Assembly (NCBI GenBank): GCA_037139095.1
Contig: JBAXHD010000039.1
Coordinates: 1-26,328, forward strand
Reading direction: 5' to 3'
From: WLMZ01 sp037139095
Lineage (GTDB): Bacteria > Actinomycetota > Acidimicrobiia > Acidimicrobiales > Ilumatobacteraceae
Length of the DNA stretch: 26,328 nucleotides
Shown here one piece after another: positions 1 through 7,142 of the stretch (position 1 is the first letter of the stretch; every line of letters starts with the position of its first letter). The notes beneath the pieces were generated by a model. It was given only the letters and a program-made list of their open reading frames with translations, was not told where the DNA came from and searched no databases. The translations under genes and the position numbers were made by a program.

Positions 1-946
1 CAGCGCCGAGCACCACTGCCTCGAGCGGCATCGGCGACATACGCACCGGAACCTTTGTCTCGCGTTCGATGCGCTGAGCGAGGCCACGAAGTAAGCCGCC
101 GCCACCAACGAGATACATGCCCCGAACCAAGAAGTCCTGAGCGAGTTCGGGCGGTGCCTTGGCTAAGCAACGAACCACGGATGCAACGATGCTTGAGACC
201 ACATCGTCTATCGCGAAACGAATCTCTTCAGGGTTGAGCAACACGGTCTTGGGAAGACCACTCATCAGGTCGCGGCCGCGCACCTCGGCTTCGTTCTCGT
301 CGAACGTCGGATCGGCCGAGCCGATGGCAACCTTGATTTCCTCGGCAGTGCGCTCGCCAATCGCGATGCCGTGCTCGCGGCGCACGTAGTTCTGAATCGC
401 CGCGTCGATGTCGAAGCTGCCAACGCGAACTGCCTCGAGCGCCACCACGCCACCAAGGCTGATGACCGCTGTCTCGCTGGTGCCGCCACCAACGTCGATG
501 ACCATGTTGCCAACCGGTTCGTCAATCGGCAGATCGGCGCCGATTGCGGCAGCCATCGGCTGTTCGATGAGTTGCGCATCGGCTGCGCCTGCCCGACGGG
601 CTGCGTCGGTCACTGCTCTGCGCTCAACCTCGGTGATAGCCGACGGCACACAGATGACAACTTTGGGCCGAGTGAAACGGCTGACGCCAACACGCTGCAA
701 CAGCAACCGGATCATGCGTTCGGTGATCTCGAAGTCGGTGATGGCGCCGCCGCGAAGCGGACGCACAGCCACGATGTATCCAGGAGTGCGGCCGATCATC
801 TGCCACGCCTCGCGGCCAGTTGCAAGCACCTCGCCGGTCTGGCGGTTGAGCGCAATGACCGACGGCTCGTTCAGCACAATGCCGCGGCCCTTCATGTAGA
901 CAAGCGTGTTCGCCGTGCCGAGATCGATCGCGAGGTCGCGGGCCAT
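1..946 (-). CDS. mreB: Rod-shape-determining protein MreB (C-terminus beyond window)
   Basis: MreB is the bacterial actin that forms membrane-associated filaments guiding lateral cell-wall synthesis. 315 residues are visible, reading off the left edge of the window; roughly 20-30 C-terminal residues should be missing judging from the family's usual length. The actin-fold nucleotide-binding motifs are in place: phosphate loop 1 DLGTANT (residues 8-14), phosphate loop 2 DVGGGTSE (151-158) and the adenosine motif GGGGLLRG (281-288). The start ATG gives the usual MARDLAIDLGTANT N-terminus and lies only 8 bases after the stop of the small membrane-protein gene upstream, so it is probably the third gene of a moaE operon. 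No strong Shine-Dalgarno is seen (AGAAG is the best). mreC and mreD would be expected to follow outside the window. Very sure of the family. Confidence 0.97.
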   Translation of the reverse strand, partial: MARDLAIDLGTANTLVYMKGRGIVLNEPSVIALNRQTGEVLATGREAWQMIGRTPGYIVAVRPLRGGAITDFEITERMIRLLLQRVGVSRFTRPKVVICVPSAITEVERRAVTDAARRAGAADAQLIEQPMAAAIGADLPIDEPVGNMVIDVGGGTSETAVISLGGVVALEAVRVGSFDIDAAIQNYVRREHGIAIGERTAEEIKVAIGSADPTFDENEAEVRGRDLMSGLPKTVLLNPEEIRFAIDDVVSSIVASVVRCLAKAPPELAQDFLVRGMYLVGGGGLLRGLAQRIERETKVPVRMSPMPLEAVVLGA

Positions 947-954
947 GTACTTCT

Positions 955-1146
955 CTACTTCCCTTTGCCCGATTCGCGGGCGTTCTGCACGCGCTCAATC
1001 ACTTCACGGCGCGCCTCGGGCGAAAGCGCATCGATATGACGACGAAAGCTCGTGACACCATCATCTGGCCGACGACGAGCAAGGACGAGAAAGGCAACGG
1101 CGGCTAGAGCCACAAGACAGATGACGATGACAACGGCAAGGGTCAC
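955..1146 (-). CDS. Small single-pass membrane protein, function unknown
   Basis: A 63-residue protein that I do not recognise. Residues 2-23 form one hydrophobic membrane segment (VVIVICLVALAAVAFLVLA), followed by an RRR stop-transfer and a charged, probably helical cytoplasmic tail rich in Arg and Glu (FRRHIDALSPEARREVIERV). I chose the GTG start because its bases overlap the moaE stop codon as GTGA, the same coupling used elsewhere in this window. A longer reading frame upstream runs through moaE and has a Cys/Arg-rich sequence that looks like a shadow. It sits between moaE and mreB in the same orientation. A link to MreB filaments at the membrane is possible from position alone, but nothing in the sequence proves it. 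Confidence 0.7.
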   Translation of the reverse strand: MTLAVVIVICLVALAAVAFLVLARRRPDDGVTSFRRHIDALSPEARREVIERVQNARESGKGK

Positions 1147-1649
1147 TGAGTGCCGCCATTGCTTTGCAACGATGACTGGTCGGCAACATCGTGTGGTGCG
1201 GTCACGACATGGGCTCCGGTTCCCCAATCGGAACCGCCCTGCCACACTTCGTGTTTCCAGATCGGAACGCTGGCCTTGAGCGCATCGATGGCGTAGCGCC
1301 CAGCCTCGAATGCTTCGGGACGATGCGGCGACGACACCACGACCACCACCGAGCTATCGCCAAGCTCGAGACGACCGGTGCGATGCAACAGCACCACGGC
1401 TCCGGTGCTCGGCCAACGGCGCCGAACCTCGAGCGCGATCTCGTTCATCTTGATCGGCGCCTGCTCGTCGTATGCCTCGTAGGTGAGATGGTCAACACCC
1501 TCTCGACCCTCGGCATGGTCTCGCACGGTTCCGGAAAACAACACCACTGCACCGCAGTGAGCACGAACTGCCCACTCGTAGGCCTCGGCGATGGGCAACG
1601 TATCGACGGTGAGGCCAACCCACGTGTCGCCGCTCGCTGGAGGATGCAT
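1143..1649 (-). CDS. moaE: Molybdopterin synthase catalytic subunit MoaE
   Basis: MoaE is the large subunit of molybdopterin synthase. With MoaD-thiocarboxylate it converts cyclic pyranopterin monophosphate to molybdopterin in the cytoplasm. The protein is 168 residues from the chosen start. Family landmarks are visible: GAVVLFSGTVRDH (33-45), the YEAYDEQAP segment (57-65), LHRTGRLELGD (88-98), and two lysines matching the catalytic pair, K125 (ALKASVPIW) and K132 (WKHE). The ATG at 1649 was chosen because TACGAT, a TANNNT -10 hexamer, lies exactly 7 bases upstream, as at other leaderless starts here, and because it leaves a normal N-terminus. In-frame ATGs at 1658 and 1685 are alternatives. 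No moaD or other molybdenum cofactor gene is nearby; the next gene overlaps by four bases. Confidence 0.93.
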   Translation of the reverse strand: MHPPASGDTWVGLTVDTLPIAEAYEWAVRAHCGAVVLFSGTVRDHAEGREGVDHLTYEAYDEQAPIKMNEIALEVRRRWPSTGAVVLLHRTGRLELGDSSVVVVVSSPHRPEAFEAGRYAIDALKASVPIWKHEVWQGGSDWGTGAHVVTAPHDVADQSSLQSNGGTQ

Positions 1650-1656
1650 CGTGCGC

Positions 1657-1662
1657 ATCGTA
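1657..1662 (-). promoter_or_regulatory. -10 hexamer TACGAT for leaderless moaE
   Basis: TACGAT on the minus strand ends 7 bases before the proposed moaE ATG. It supports the shorter moaE start. No clear -35 was found. Inference from spacing only. Confidence 0.4.
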
Positions 1663-1702
1663 GCCTTCACGGCGGCGACATACATTGGTTCTCTCAGTTC
1701 AC

Positions 1703-1708
1703 TACCAT
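1703..1708 (+). promoter_or_regulatory. -10 hexamer TACCAT for leaderless PDZ-protein gene
   Basis: TACCAT is followed by 6 bases and then the GTG chosen as start of the PDZ protein. It is divergent from the moaE hexamer 40 bases away. Inference from spacing. Confidence 0.4.
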
Positions 1709-1714
1709 GCCCCC

Positions 1715-2830
1715 GTGGATCGAGACGAGGGTAACGACGAACCCGAGTACCCCAAAGCGCCGCTGCCGGCGCACGAGCGCGCGTGGCGCCACCCATCCGA
1801 AGTAGGCGCAACGCAGTGGGCTCTCAGCGAGCCACCACTCGTTGTGGGACGCGGCCTCTCCGTTGCAACGGGCACCATCGGCGCCGCACTCGCAGTCGCG
1901 CTGTTGTGGATGATGATTCCGCATCACAGCGCCGCTGGCGTGTCAGCCGTAGACAGCTCCACAACAATCCGCGAGATTCCAAGAACGGTCGACTCAGCCC
2001 CTGTCGATACCAGCGCACCCGCAACCACCACGGCGCCAACTCCAGTGCCAAGCGGTCCGCCAATGCCCACGATGCTCGTAGGCGCATCCGACGCTGCAAG
2101 CTCCGATCCCGCCACCGCTGTTGCACTCACGCCAGGGCACTTCGTCATCACCACAGCGCAAGCGGTCAACGGCCGCCAAGGGATCGAGGTGGTTCTGCCC
2201 TCGGGCGAAACCGTGGTTGGGGCAGTGGTTCTGGTCGACAAAGCCACCGGCACAGCGGTGCTCTCCATCCCCTCCGAGATCGATGCATCGGTTGTCGAAC
2301 TCAGCTCCGACACCTCGCGCACCGGCGGACTGGTGATGATGTCGCCAGAGCCCCTTGAGGTTACGTTCGTGTCCGACGACAACGGAATGCATCTGTCGTT
2401 CGACAAAGCCGCTACTCCCGTCGAGGGCTCTCTTGTCGTCGATCGCAAAGGCCGCCTACTCGGACTGTGCACGCTCAACAGTTCGCAGGTGTCGCTGGTG
2501 TCGGTTGAAACGATGTTGAAAGCGCTCGAAGCCGCGGCCAACCTTTCGGTGCCAGCATGGTTGGGCATTCAACCCGAGCCAACAGCTCACGACAGCGGCG
2601 TCAGCGTCGCCGCTGTTGTCAGCCATGGTCCAGCCGATGCGGCCGGCCTCCGCGCGGGCGACGTCATCGAAGCAATCGACGACATGCCGGTGGCCCTGCT
2701 CAACGACCTTGGTCAGGTCATCGCCGCCCATGCAGCGGGCGACTCTGTGCACCTCACTGTGCGTCGGGCGGGCGAGTCGGCATCGATTGTGGTGCCCGTT
2801 GTGCTGTCGAGCCATCCATCGTCGATGTAG
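1715..2830 (+). CDS. Membrane-anchored HtrA-like PDZ protein lacking the catalytic triad
   Basis: The 371-residue protein has a cytoplasmic N-terminus with the motif ERAWRHPSE (21-29), one membrane segment (about 49-68), a Thr/Pro/Ser-rich extracellular linker (about 80-118), a trypsin-like domain of the HtrA/DegP type (about 120-275) and a C-terminal PDZ domain (about 282-362, GLRAGDVIEAIDD). Against the HtrA pattern, the histidine of T-N-x-H-V is Q149 (ITTAQAV), the aspartate of DLAVL is G179 (TGTAVL), and the serine of GNSGGPL is V236 (TPVEGSL). All three catalytic residues therefore appear lost although the fold landmarks (VDRKGRLLGL) remain. It is probably a non-proteolytic scaffold or substrate-binding protein at the outer face of the membrane. 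The GTG start is preferred over an in-frame ATG 30 bases upstream because of the -10 hexamer spacing. Confidence 0.85.
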   Translation: MDRDEGNDEPEYPKAPLPAHERAWRHPSEVGATQWALSEPPLVVGRGLSVATGTIGAALAVALLWMMIPHHSAAGVSAVDSSTTIREIPRTVDSAPVDTSAPATTTAPTPVPSGPPMPTMLVGASDAASSDPATAVALTPGHFVITTAQAVNGRQGIEVVLPSGETVVGAVVLVDKATGTAVLSIPSEIDASVVELSSDTSRTGGLVMMSPEPLEVTFVSDDNGMHLSFDKAATPVEGSLVVDRKGRLLGLCTLNSSQVSLVSVETMLKALEAAANLSVPAWLGIQPEPTAHDSGVSVAAVVSHGPADAAGLRAGDVIEAIDDMPVALLNDLGQVIAAHAAGDSVHLTVRRAGESASIVVPVVLSSHPSSM

Positions 2831-2844
2831 CTCACGCAGTTTGA

Positions 2845-3852
2845 TTAACCAGCCCGGCGACGCCTCGCGCGACGAACCAGCGCTACAGCAAATGCGCATG
2901 ATCCAAAGATGAGCGTTGCCATCGCAGCAAGCGAGAACTCTTGCTTGCGCTTCGGGGTGATCATGGTCCACCACTTGGCTTCGGTGCCTTCTACGTAGGC
3001 CTGTTCGTTGGTGACGGTAGGTGCCCAGCCCTGCGACTTGAGGCGGTCGTTCGAGACCAGCCACTGCCACTGGGTATAGCTGCGGAGGCCTGGAGGAATC
3101 GGACCACGCTGAAAGCGCCAACGAATACGCGCCACCACTTCGGCCACACGCGTGGGCAGTTTCAGTCGAGGCGCCGACCCAGCAAGGGCGCGCACGCGGT
3201 CGCCCGCAACCCACCCATCGGCGGCAACATTGAACACTCCATCGAGTCGCTTCTCTGCAGCCAGAGTGACAGCCGCAGCGAGGTCATCGAGTTGCACAAA
3301 CTGCGCGCCTGGATCGTCTTCGCCCGAGCGCTGGCCCATGCCAGCGGCGAGTGCCCGAGCCAAGCTGCTGGTGCCGTCGGCGGCCATCGTGACTACCGGG
3401 CGCAACACTGCGGCGGTGCGGCCAGGTTCGGCCGTTCGCCAGTCGTCGACCATTTGCTCGACCGAAGCGAGTTGACGAGCAAATGCAAAATCGAGATCGG
3501 GACGAAGCGGAGCGTCTTCGGTGAGCGGCAGCGGGTTGTTGGCCCACGCTCCGTACACCATCGCCGACGAGACGAGGACGAGGTGATGAACCCCGGATTT
3601 CTCGGCAAGCTCAATGAGTTCGGATGCACCTTTGGTAACGCTTTCGCGGCGACGTGCGCGGGTGTCGTGGTCGCCAGCCGACAGGTGCACAGCGATGTCG
3701 ATGTGTACAGCCGGGTCGGCCTCGGTTGAGGTCTCTAGCGCCGCGCGTTGGGCTGCCGACGACACGACATCGAACCCACACTCGCCAGTAAGTCGCTTCG
3801 CAACCCGGGTGCCAAGACTGCTCTCGGTTCCCGTCACCAGGATGCTCGTCAT
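2845..3852 (-). CDS. NAD(P)-binding SDR-fold protein, atypical, with C-terminal membrane segment
   Basis: A 335-residue member of the extended short-chain dehydrogenase/NAD-dependent epimerase family. The Rossmann glycine motif TGTESSLG is at residues 7-14, and the strand LVLVSSAMVYG (91-101) matches the family's SSxxVYG. The catalytic Y-x-x-x-K, usually found as FAYARHKAEVE, reads FAFARQLASVE (122-132), so tyrosine is F124 and lysine is L128. Oxidoreductase or epimerase activity is therefore doubtful, and nucleotide binding may be its remaining role. A hydrophobic stretch at 307-326 followed by RRARRRR suggests a C-terminal membrane anchor. Its ATG has TATCGT 6 bases upstream. It is convergent with the PDZ gene (14-base gap) and divergent from the DUF2342 gene. 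The substrate is unknown. Confidence 0.85.
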   Translation of the reverse strand: MTSILVTGTESSLGTRVAKRLTGECGFDVVSSAAQRAALETSTEADPAVHIDIAVHLSAGDHDTRARRRESVTKGASELIELAEKSGVHHLVLVSSAMVYGAWANNPLPLTEDAPLRPDLDFAFARQLASVEQMVDDWRTAEPGRTAAVLRPVVTMAADGTSSLARALAAGMGQRSGEDDPGAQFVQLDDLAAAVTLAAEKRLDGVFNVAADGWVAGDRVRALAGSAPRLKLPTRVAEVVARIRWRFQRGPIPPGLRSYTQWQWLVSNDRLKSQGWAPTVTNEQAYVEGTEAKWWTMITPKRKQEFSLAAMATLIFGSCAFAVALVRRARRRRAG

Positions 3853-3858
3853 GCCGCG

Positions 3859-3864
3859 ACGATA
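3859..3864 (-). promoter_or_regulatory. -10 hexamer TATCGT for leaderless SDR gene
   Basis: TATCGT on the minus strand is followed by 6 bases and the SDR ATG. Divergent partner of the DUF2342 promoter. Confidence 0.45.
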
Positions 3865-3880
3865 ACCGATAGATCTGCCG

Positions 3881-3886
3881 TAGCAT
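3881..3886 (+). promoter_or_regulatory. -10 hexamer TAGCAT for leaderless DUF2342 gene
   Basis: TAGCAT is followed by 7 bases and the ATG of the DUF2342 gene. No Shine-Dalgarno sequence lies between, which fits a leaderless transcript. Confidence 0.45.
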
Positions 3887-3893
3887 CCTCAAT

Positions 3894-5084
3894 ATGACTG
3901 CGGGCGACCCCGCCGATAACCCCTTTGGGGGCCTACCAATGTTCGGCGATCTGTCGCGGGCGCTTGCCGGACAAGGACCACTCAATTGGGATGCGGCCAA
4001 ACAATTCGCCCACCTCGCAGCAACTGGCGGCACGGCCGAGGCAAACGTCGACCCGAGCGTCCGTTTTGCGCTCACCGCATTGGCTCAAATCATCGAGCCC
4101 CATCTCCTCGATGTTACCGGCCACGAACTTTCTGGCTACGAGATCACCACCGTTACCCCGGGCGTATGGGCGCAGCAAACGCTCGAGGCGTACAAGCCAT
4201 TGTTCACTCAACTCGCTGTGTCGCTCGGCAAGCGGCCGTCAGCAGCCGACAACGACGGCGACACCGACCCCATGGCAGCGATGATGCTTGGGCTCAGCCA
4301 GATGATGGCGCCGGCGATGCTCGGCATGGCCATTGGCTCAATGGTCGGGCACCTCGCGACACGCGCGTTTGGTCAATACGACCTTCCTATTCCTCGTTCT
4401 GCAAACGCTCAGGTCACGGTGTTGCCAAGTGCCATCGATGACTTCGCCTTCGACTGGAGTCTCCCCAAAGACTCAATGCGCATCTGGGTGCTCGTGCAAG
4501 AACTCACGTCGCATGTGGTCTTTTCAGTCACCCACATTCGCGAGGGTCTCAGCGCGATGGTTCGTGCCCATGTGGGTGCGTTCGAACCCGATCCAAACGC
4601 CGTCGCCGAGAAGCTCTCGTCTCTTGAGTTCGATGGCGACGACCCAATGCAGGCGATTCAACGTTCGCTCGGCGACCCCGAGATTCTGCTTGGCGCCACG
4701 CGCAGCGCCGCTCAAGAGGCGTTACAGCCACAGCTCGACGCAGCACTTGCTGCAGTTGTTGGCTACATCGATCACGTGGTCGATCAGATTGCATTTCGTC
4801 TCATCGGCGGCGACGCTGCCCGCATCAGCGAGGCCGTTCGGCGCCGGCGCATCGAGACATCACCCGACGACATTTTCGTCGAGCGCTTGCTGGGCTTGCG
4901 TCTCACTCGCCAACTCGTCGAGCGAGGCCGCACCTTTATCGCTGGCGTGTTCGAACGCCAACAACAAGACGGCGTCAACCAATTACTCAATCGTGCCGCT
5001 CCGCTGCCAACCCCAGCCGAGCTTGATGCGCCGGGGTTGTGGCTTGCCCGACTTGAGTTCCCACTCGACGATCAAACCTCGTAG
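3894..5084 (+). CDS. DUF2342 / zincin-like protein with an altered zinc motif
   Basis: A 396-residue protein of the actinobacterial DUF2342 family (zincin-like metallopeptidase type 2), recognised by the NWDAAKQFAHLAATGG region (31-46), the following NVDPSVRF (51-58), a Met/Gly-rich segment (about 127-152, MLGLSQMMAPAMLGMAIGSM), the FGQYDLPIP turn (159-167) and a helical second half. The segment where the family usually carries its HExxH-like motif reads VQELTSHVVF (201-210). A glutamate (E203) and a histidine (H207) are present, but the first histidine position is Q202 and the other is S206 or shifted by one. Whether this copy binds zinc or cuts peptides is unclear. No signal peptide. Some family members lie near F420 genes, but none are seen here. 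It starts leaderless and ends 4 bases before the convergent MFS gene. Confidence 0.85.
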   Translation: MTAGDPADNPFGGLPMFGDLSRALAGQGPLNWDAAKQFAHLAATGGTAEANVDPSVRFALTALAQIIEPHLLDVTGHELSGYEITTVTPGVWAQQTLEAYKPLFTQLAVSLGKRPSAADNDGDTDPMAAMMLGLSQMMAPAMLGMAIGSMVGHLATRAFGQYDLPIPRSANAQVTVLPSAIDDFAFDWSLPKDSMRIWVLVQELTSHVVFSVTHIREGLSAMVRAHVGAFEPDPNAVAEKLSSLEFDGDDPMQAIQRSLGDPEILLGATRSAAQEALQPQLDAALAAVVGYIDHVVDQIAFRLIGGDAARISEAVRRRRIETSPDDIFVERLLGLRLTRQLVERGRTFIAGVFERQQQDGVNQLLNRAAPLPTPAELDAPGLWLARLEFPLDDQTS

Positions 5085-5088
5085 TCAG

Positions 5089-6420
5089 TTAGCGGCGAGC
5101 TCGCCGCCGTTCTACCTCGGCCAGCATCTTGCGACCCGCGCGTTTACTGATTGTTTCGGGAAGTTCCTTGCCAGCCTGAATCGACTTGGCTCCCACGATG
5201 TAGGTGCCCACAGCAAACAGCGCGATCAGCCCAACGATTGCAAACCCGACTTCACCAGGTGGAGTAAAGATCACGGGCGGTAAGCCACCGAGTACCCACG
5301 CCAGCTGAAACCGCGTCTCGAACTGCGCGAAGGCACGACCTTGGTTCGCGTCGGGAGCGTCGCGTTGCACAATCGAGTCAAATGCCAACCGGGCAAACGC
5401 CGCGGCAAAGTTGACCACGAGAGCCAGCAACACGCCAGCAAGAACGCCGCCAAACAACCCGGCGAGGATTCCCGAAAGGGCAGTGAGTCCTAAGGCCGCG
5501 GTGAAGATTGATTCCTCGTGAATGTGTTTGCGCACAGTAGGCGCGATTGCGTTGGCCAGCATGACTCCGATGGTCACCATCGTCACCGACAAGCCGACTA
5601 AGAATCGACCGGCCTCTTGAGTTCTCAGCCAAAACGCCAGCAGGAAGAAACAGAAGCCAACCGAGGCGCGCAAGAGGCCCATCGCACTGGCGGCCAGCGT
5701 GATGCCGGCCGAGCGCAGCTCGGCTCGCTCTTGCGGGCTGGCGCGATTTGCCGCCACTACCTCGCTCGACAACTTGGTAGCCAAAAAGAAGGCCGCCACG
5801 AAACAAGCTGCTCCGATGATCAAGCTGCCTTCGGTGCCTGCAACAAGCCGCACCATTGTGGCGACAGCAGCACCCACAAATCCAAACACTCCCGAAATGA
5901 GGCCGAGTTTTGAGTTCGCCTCGACAAGATCGGCATCGTTGCGCACCACGCTAGGCACCAGCGCCGACCTTGAGATTCCCTGAGTCTTCTGCAGCACCAG
6001 CGCGGCGAACGCAACCGGATACAGCAACACATCATTGAGATGAAACGCCATGAGTACCAAGGTGAACGCGCGCAGCAACGCAACAATCTGCATCACGAGG
6101 CGACGACCGCCGGCGACTCGATCGACCAACGGGCCGATCAGCGGGCCGACCACTACAAACGGAACAAAGGTGACCACTAGGAACAGCAAGACCCTAGGCC
6201 GTGCCGCTGTCGGGGTGACGCCAAAGAACACCGACGCAGCAAGTGCCAACGCCAGACAACCGTCGCCAGCAGCGCTCATGGCCTGCACGCGCGCAAGGCG
6301 CGTGAACGGCGAATACGAAGGGCGCTTGGTCAGCGATTGATCACCGAGTCGAGAGGCGGGGTTCACATTTCGCGACGCGCGGATCTCTGAACTAGATCCG
6401 CGAGGTCGCTCGGATGTCAC
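5089..6420 (-). CDS. MFS transporter (exporter-like), last gene of the Pho operon
   Basis: A 443-residue multi-pass membrane protein of the major facilitator superfamily with about 10-12 hydrophobic segments from residue 50 to 415. It resembles the MFS_3-type drug/metabolite exporters, with VGPLIGPLVDRVAGGRR (loop 2-3, about 92-108) and a second-half pattern of short charged loops. The N-terminal 47 residues are polar and may be a soluble tail. The GTG start overlaps the stop of the response-regulator gene as GTGA, which is the main reason for choosing it; an internal ATG at M48 (VQAMSAAG) just before the first membrane helix is an alternative. Its place directly after phoB suggests expression with the Pho system, so a link with phosphate limitation is likely, but the substrate cannot be read from sequence. 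Confidence 0.85.
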   Translation of the reverse strand: MTSERPRGSSSEIRASRNVNPASRLGDQSLTKRPSYSPFTRLARVQAMSAAGDGCLALALAASVFFGVTPTAARPRVLLFLVVTFVPFVVVGPLIGPLVDRVAGGRRLVMQIVALLRAFTLVLMAFHLNDVLLYPVAFAALVLQKTQGISRSALVPSVVRNDADLVEANSKLGLISGVFGFVGAAVATMVRLVAGTEGSLIIGAACFVAAFFLATKLSSEVVAANRASPQERAELRSAGITLAASAMGLLRASVGFCFFLLAFWLRTQEAGRFLVGLSVTMVTIGVMLANAIAPTVRKHIHEESIFTAALGLTALSGILAGLFGGVLAGVLLALVVNFAAAFARLAFDSIVQRDAPDANQGRAFAQFETRFQLAWVLGGLPPVIFTPPGEVGFAIVGLIALFAVGTYIVGAKSIQAGKELPETISKRAGRKMLAEVERRRARR

Positions 6421-7142
6421 GAACGCATGCTAGGTGCGGGCCGCTCGTACTTGTAACCCAATCCACGGATGGTGACGATTCGCTCTGGTTTCGATGGGTC
6501 GGGTTCGATCTTGCTGCGAATGCGCTTGATATGTACGTCGAGAGTCTTCGTGTCGCCTACGTAATCCATGCCCCAAACGCGATCGATGAGCATCTCGCGC
6601 GGTAACACACGACCAGCGTTGCTGAGCAAGACATGGAGCAGTTCGAACTCTTTCAGAGGCAGGCTCACCGGTTCTCCGCCAACCGTAACGATGTGTTCAT
6701 CAGAATCGAGTGCAACATCGCCCACAACCAACGAGCGGCTGTTCACCGCTGCAGCAGGAGCACTGCCCGCTTCCATTGATGCACGGCGCAGCAGCGCACG
6801 CAACCGAGCCACCAGCTCGCGCATGCGATAGGGCTTGGTGATGTAATCGTCGGCGCCCACTTCGAGGCCCACGACCATGTCTATTTCGGCGCTCTTCGCG
6901 GTGACCATGATGATGGGCACGGTGCTTGTCTTGCGGATCTCGCGGCACACATCGATTCCAGAAACACGCGGCAGCATCAGATCGAGCAGAACAAGATCGG
7001 GCTTCACTTCGTGAAAACGAGTCAGCGCTGTGGCTCCGTCTTGGGCTACCTCTACTCGAAAGCCTTCGCGGTTGAGGCCCACGGTGAGTGCCTCGACGAA
7101 GCTGTCTTCGTCTTCGACAATCAAGATTGTTGGGGTACTCAT
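6417..7142 (-). CDS. phoB: Response regulator, PhoB/RegX3 type
   Basis: A 241-residue OmpR/PhoB-class response regulator. The receiver domain (4-120) has the acidic pocket E10-D11, phospho-acceptor D54 (VLLDLMLP), T81 and K103 (TKPY). The winged-helix DNA-binding domain spans about 138-236, with LPLKEFELLHVLL and the RVWGMDYVGDTKTLDVHIKR recognition region. It should bind Pho boxes and activate phosphate-starvation genes when phosphorylated by the histidine kinase encoded just upstream. Start and kinase stop overlap as ATGA, so the pair is translationally coupled; its own stop overlaps the MFS start. The mycobacterial orthologue would be called regX3; I use phoB because the neighbours are phoU and pstB. 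Confidence 0.93.
   Translation of the reverse strand: MSTPTILIVEDEDSFVEALTVGLNREGFRVEVAQDGATALTRFHEVKPDLVLLDLMLPRVSGIDVCREIRKTSTVPIIMVTAKSAEIDMVVGLEVGADDYITKPYRMRELVARLRALLRRASMEAGSAPAAAVNSRSLVVGDVALDSDEHIVTVGGEPVSLPLKEFELLHVLLSNAGRVLPREMLIDRVWGMDYVGDTKTLDVHIKRIRSKIEPDPSKPERIVTIRGLGYKYERPAPSMRS

Noticed and set aside
371..1039. 222-codon plus-strand frame opposite mreB
   Set aside because: Fully antisense to mreB, whose motifs are intact; composition typical of a shadow.
1650..1685. Longer moaE start at 1685
   Set aside because: Possible, but no promoter or Shine-Dalgarno suits it, and the extra residues are outside the MoaE fold; kept only as an alternative.
4333..5283. 316-codon frame overlapping the DUF2342 gene
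   Set aside because: Ser/Arg/Cys-rich shadow in another frame, running through the stop of DUF2342 into the MFS gene; no domain seen.
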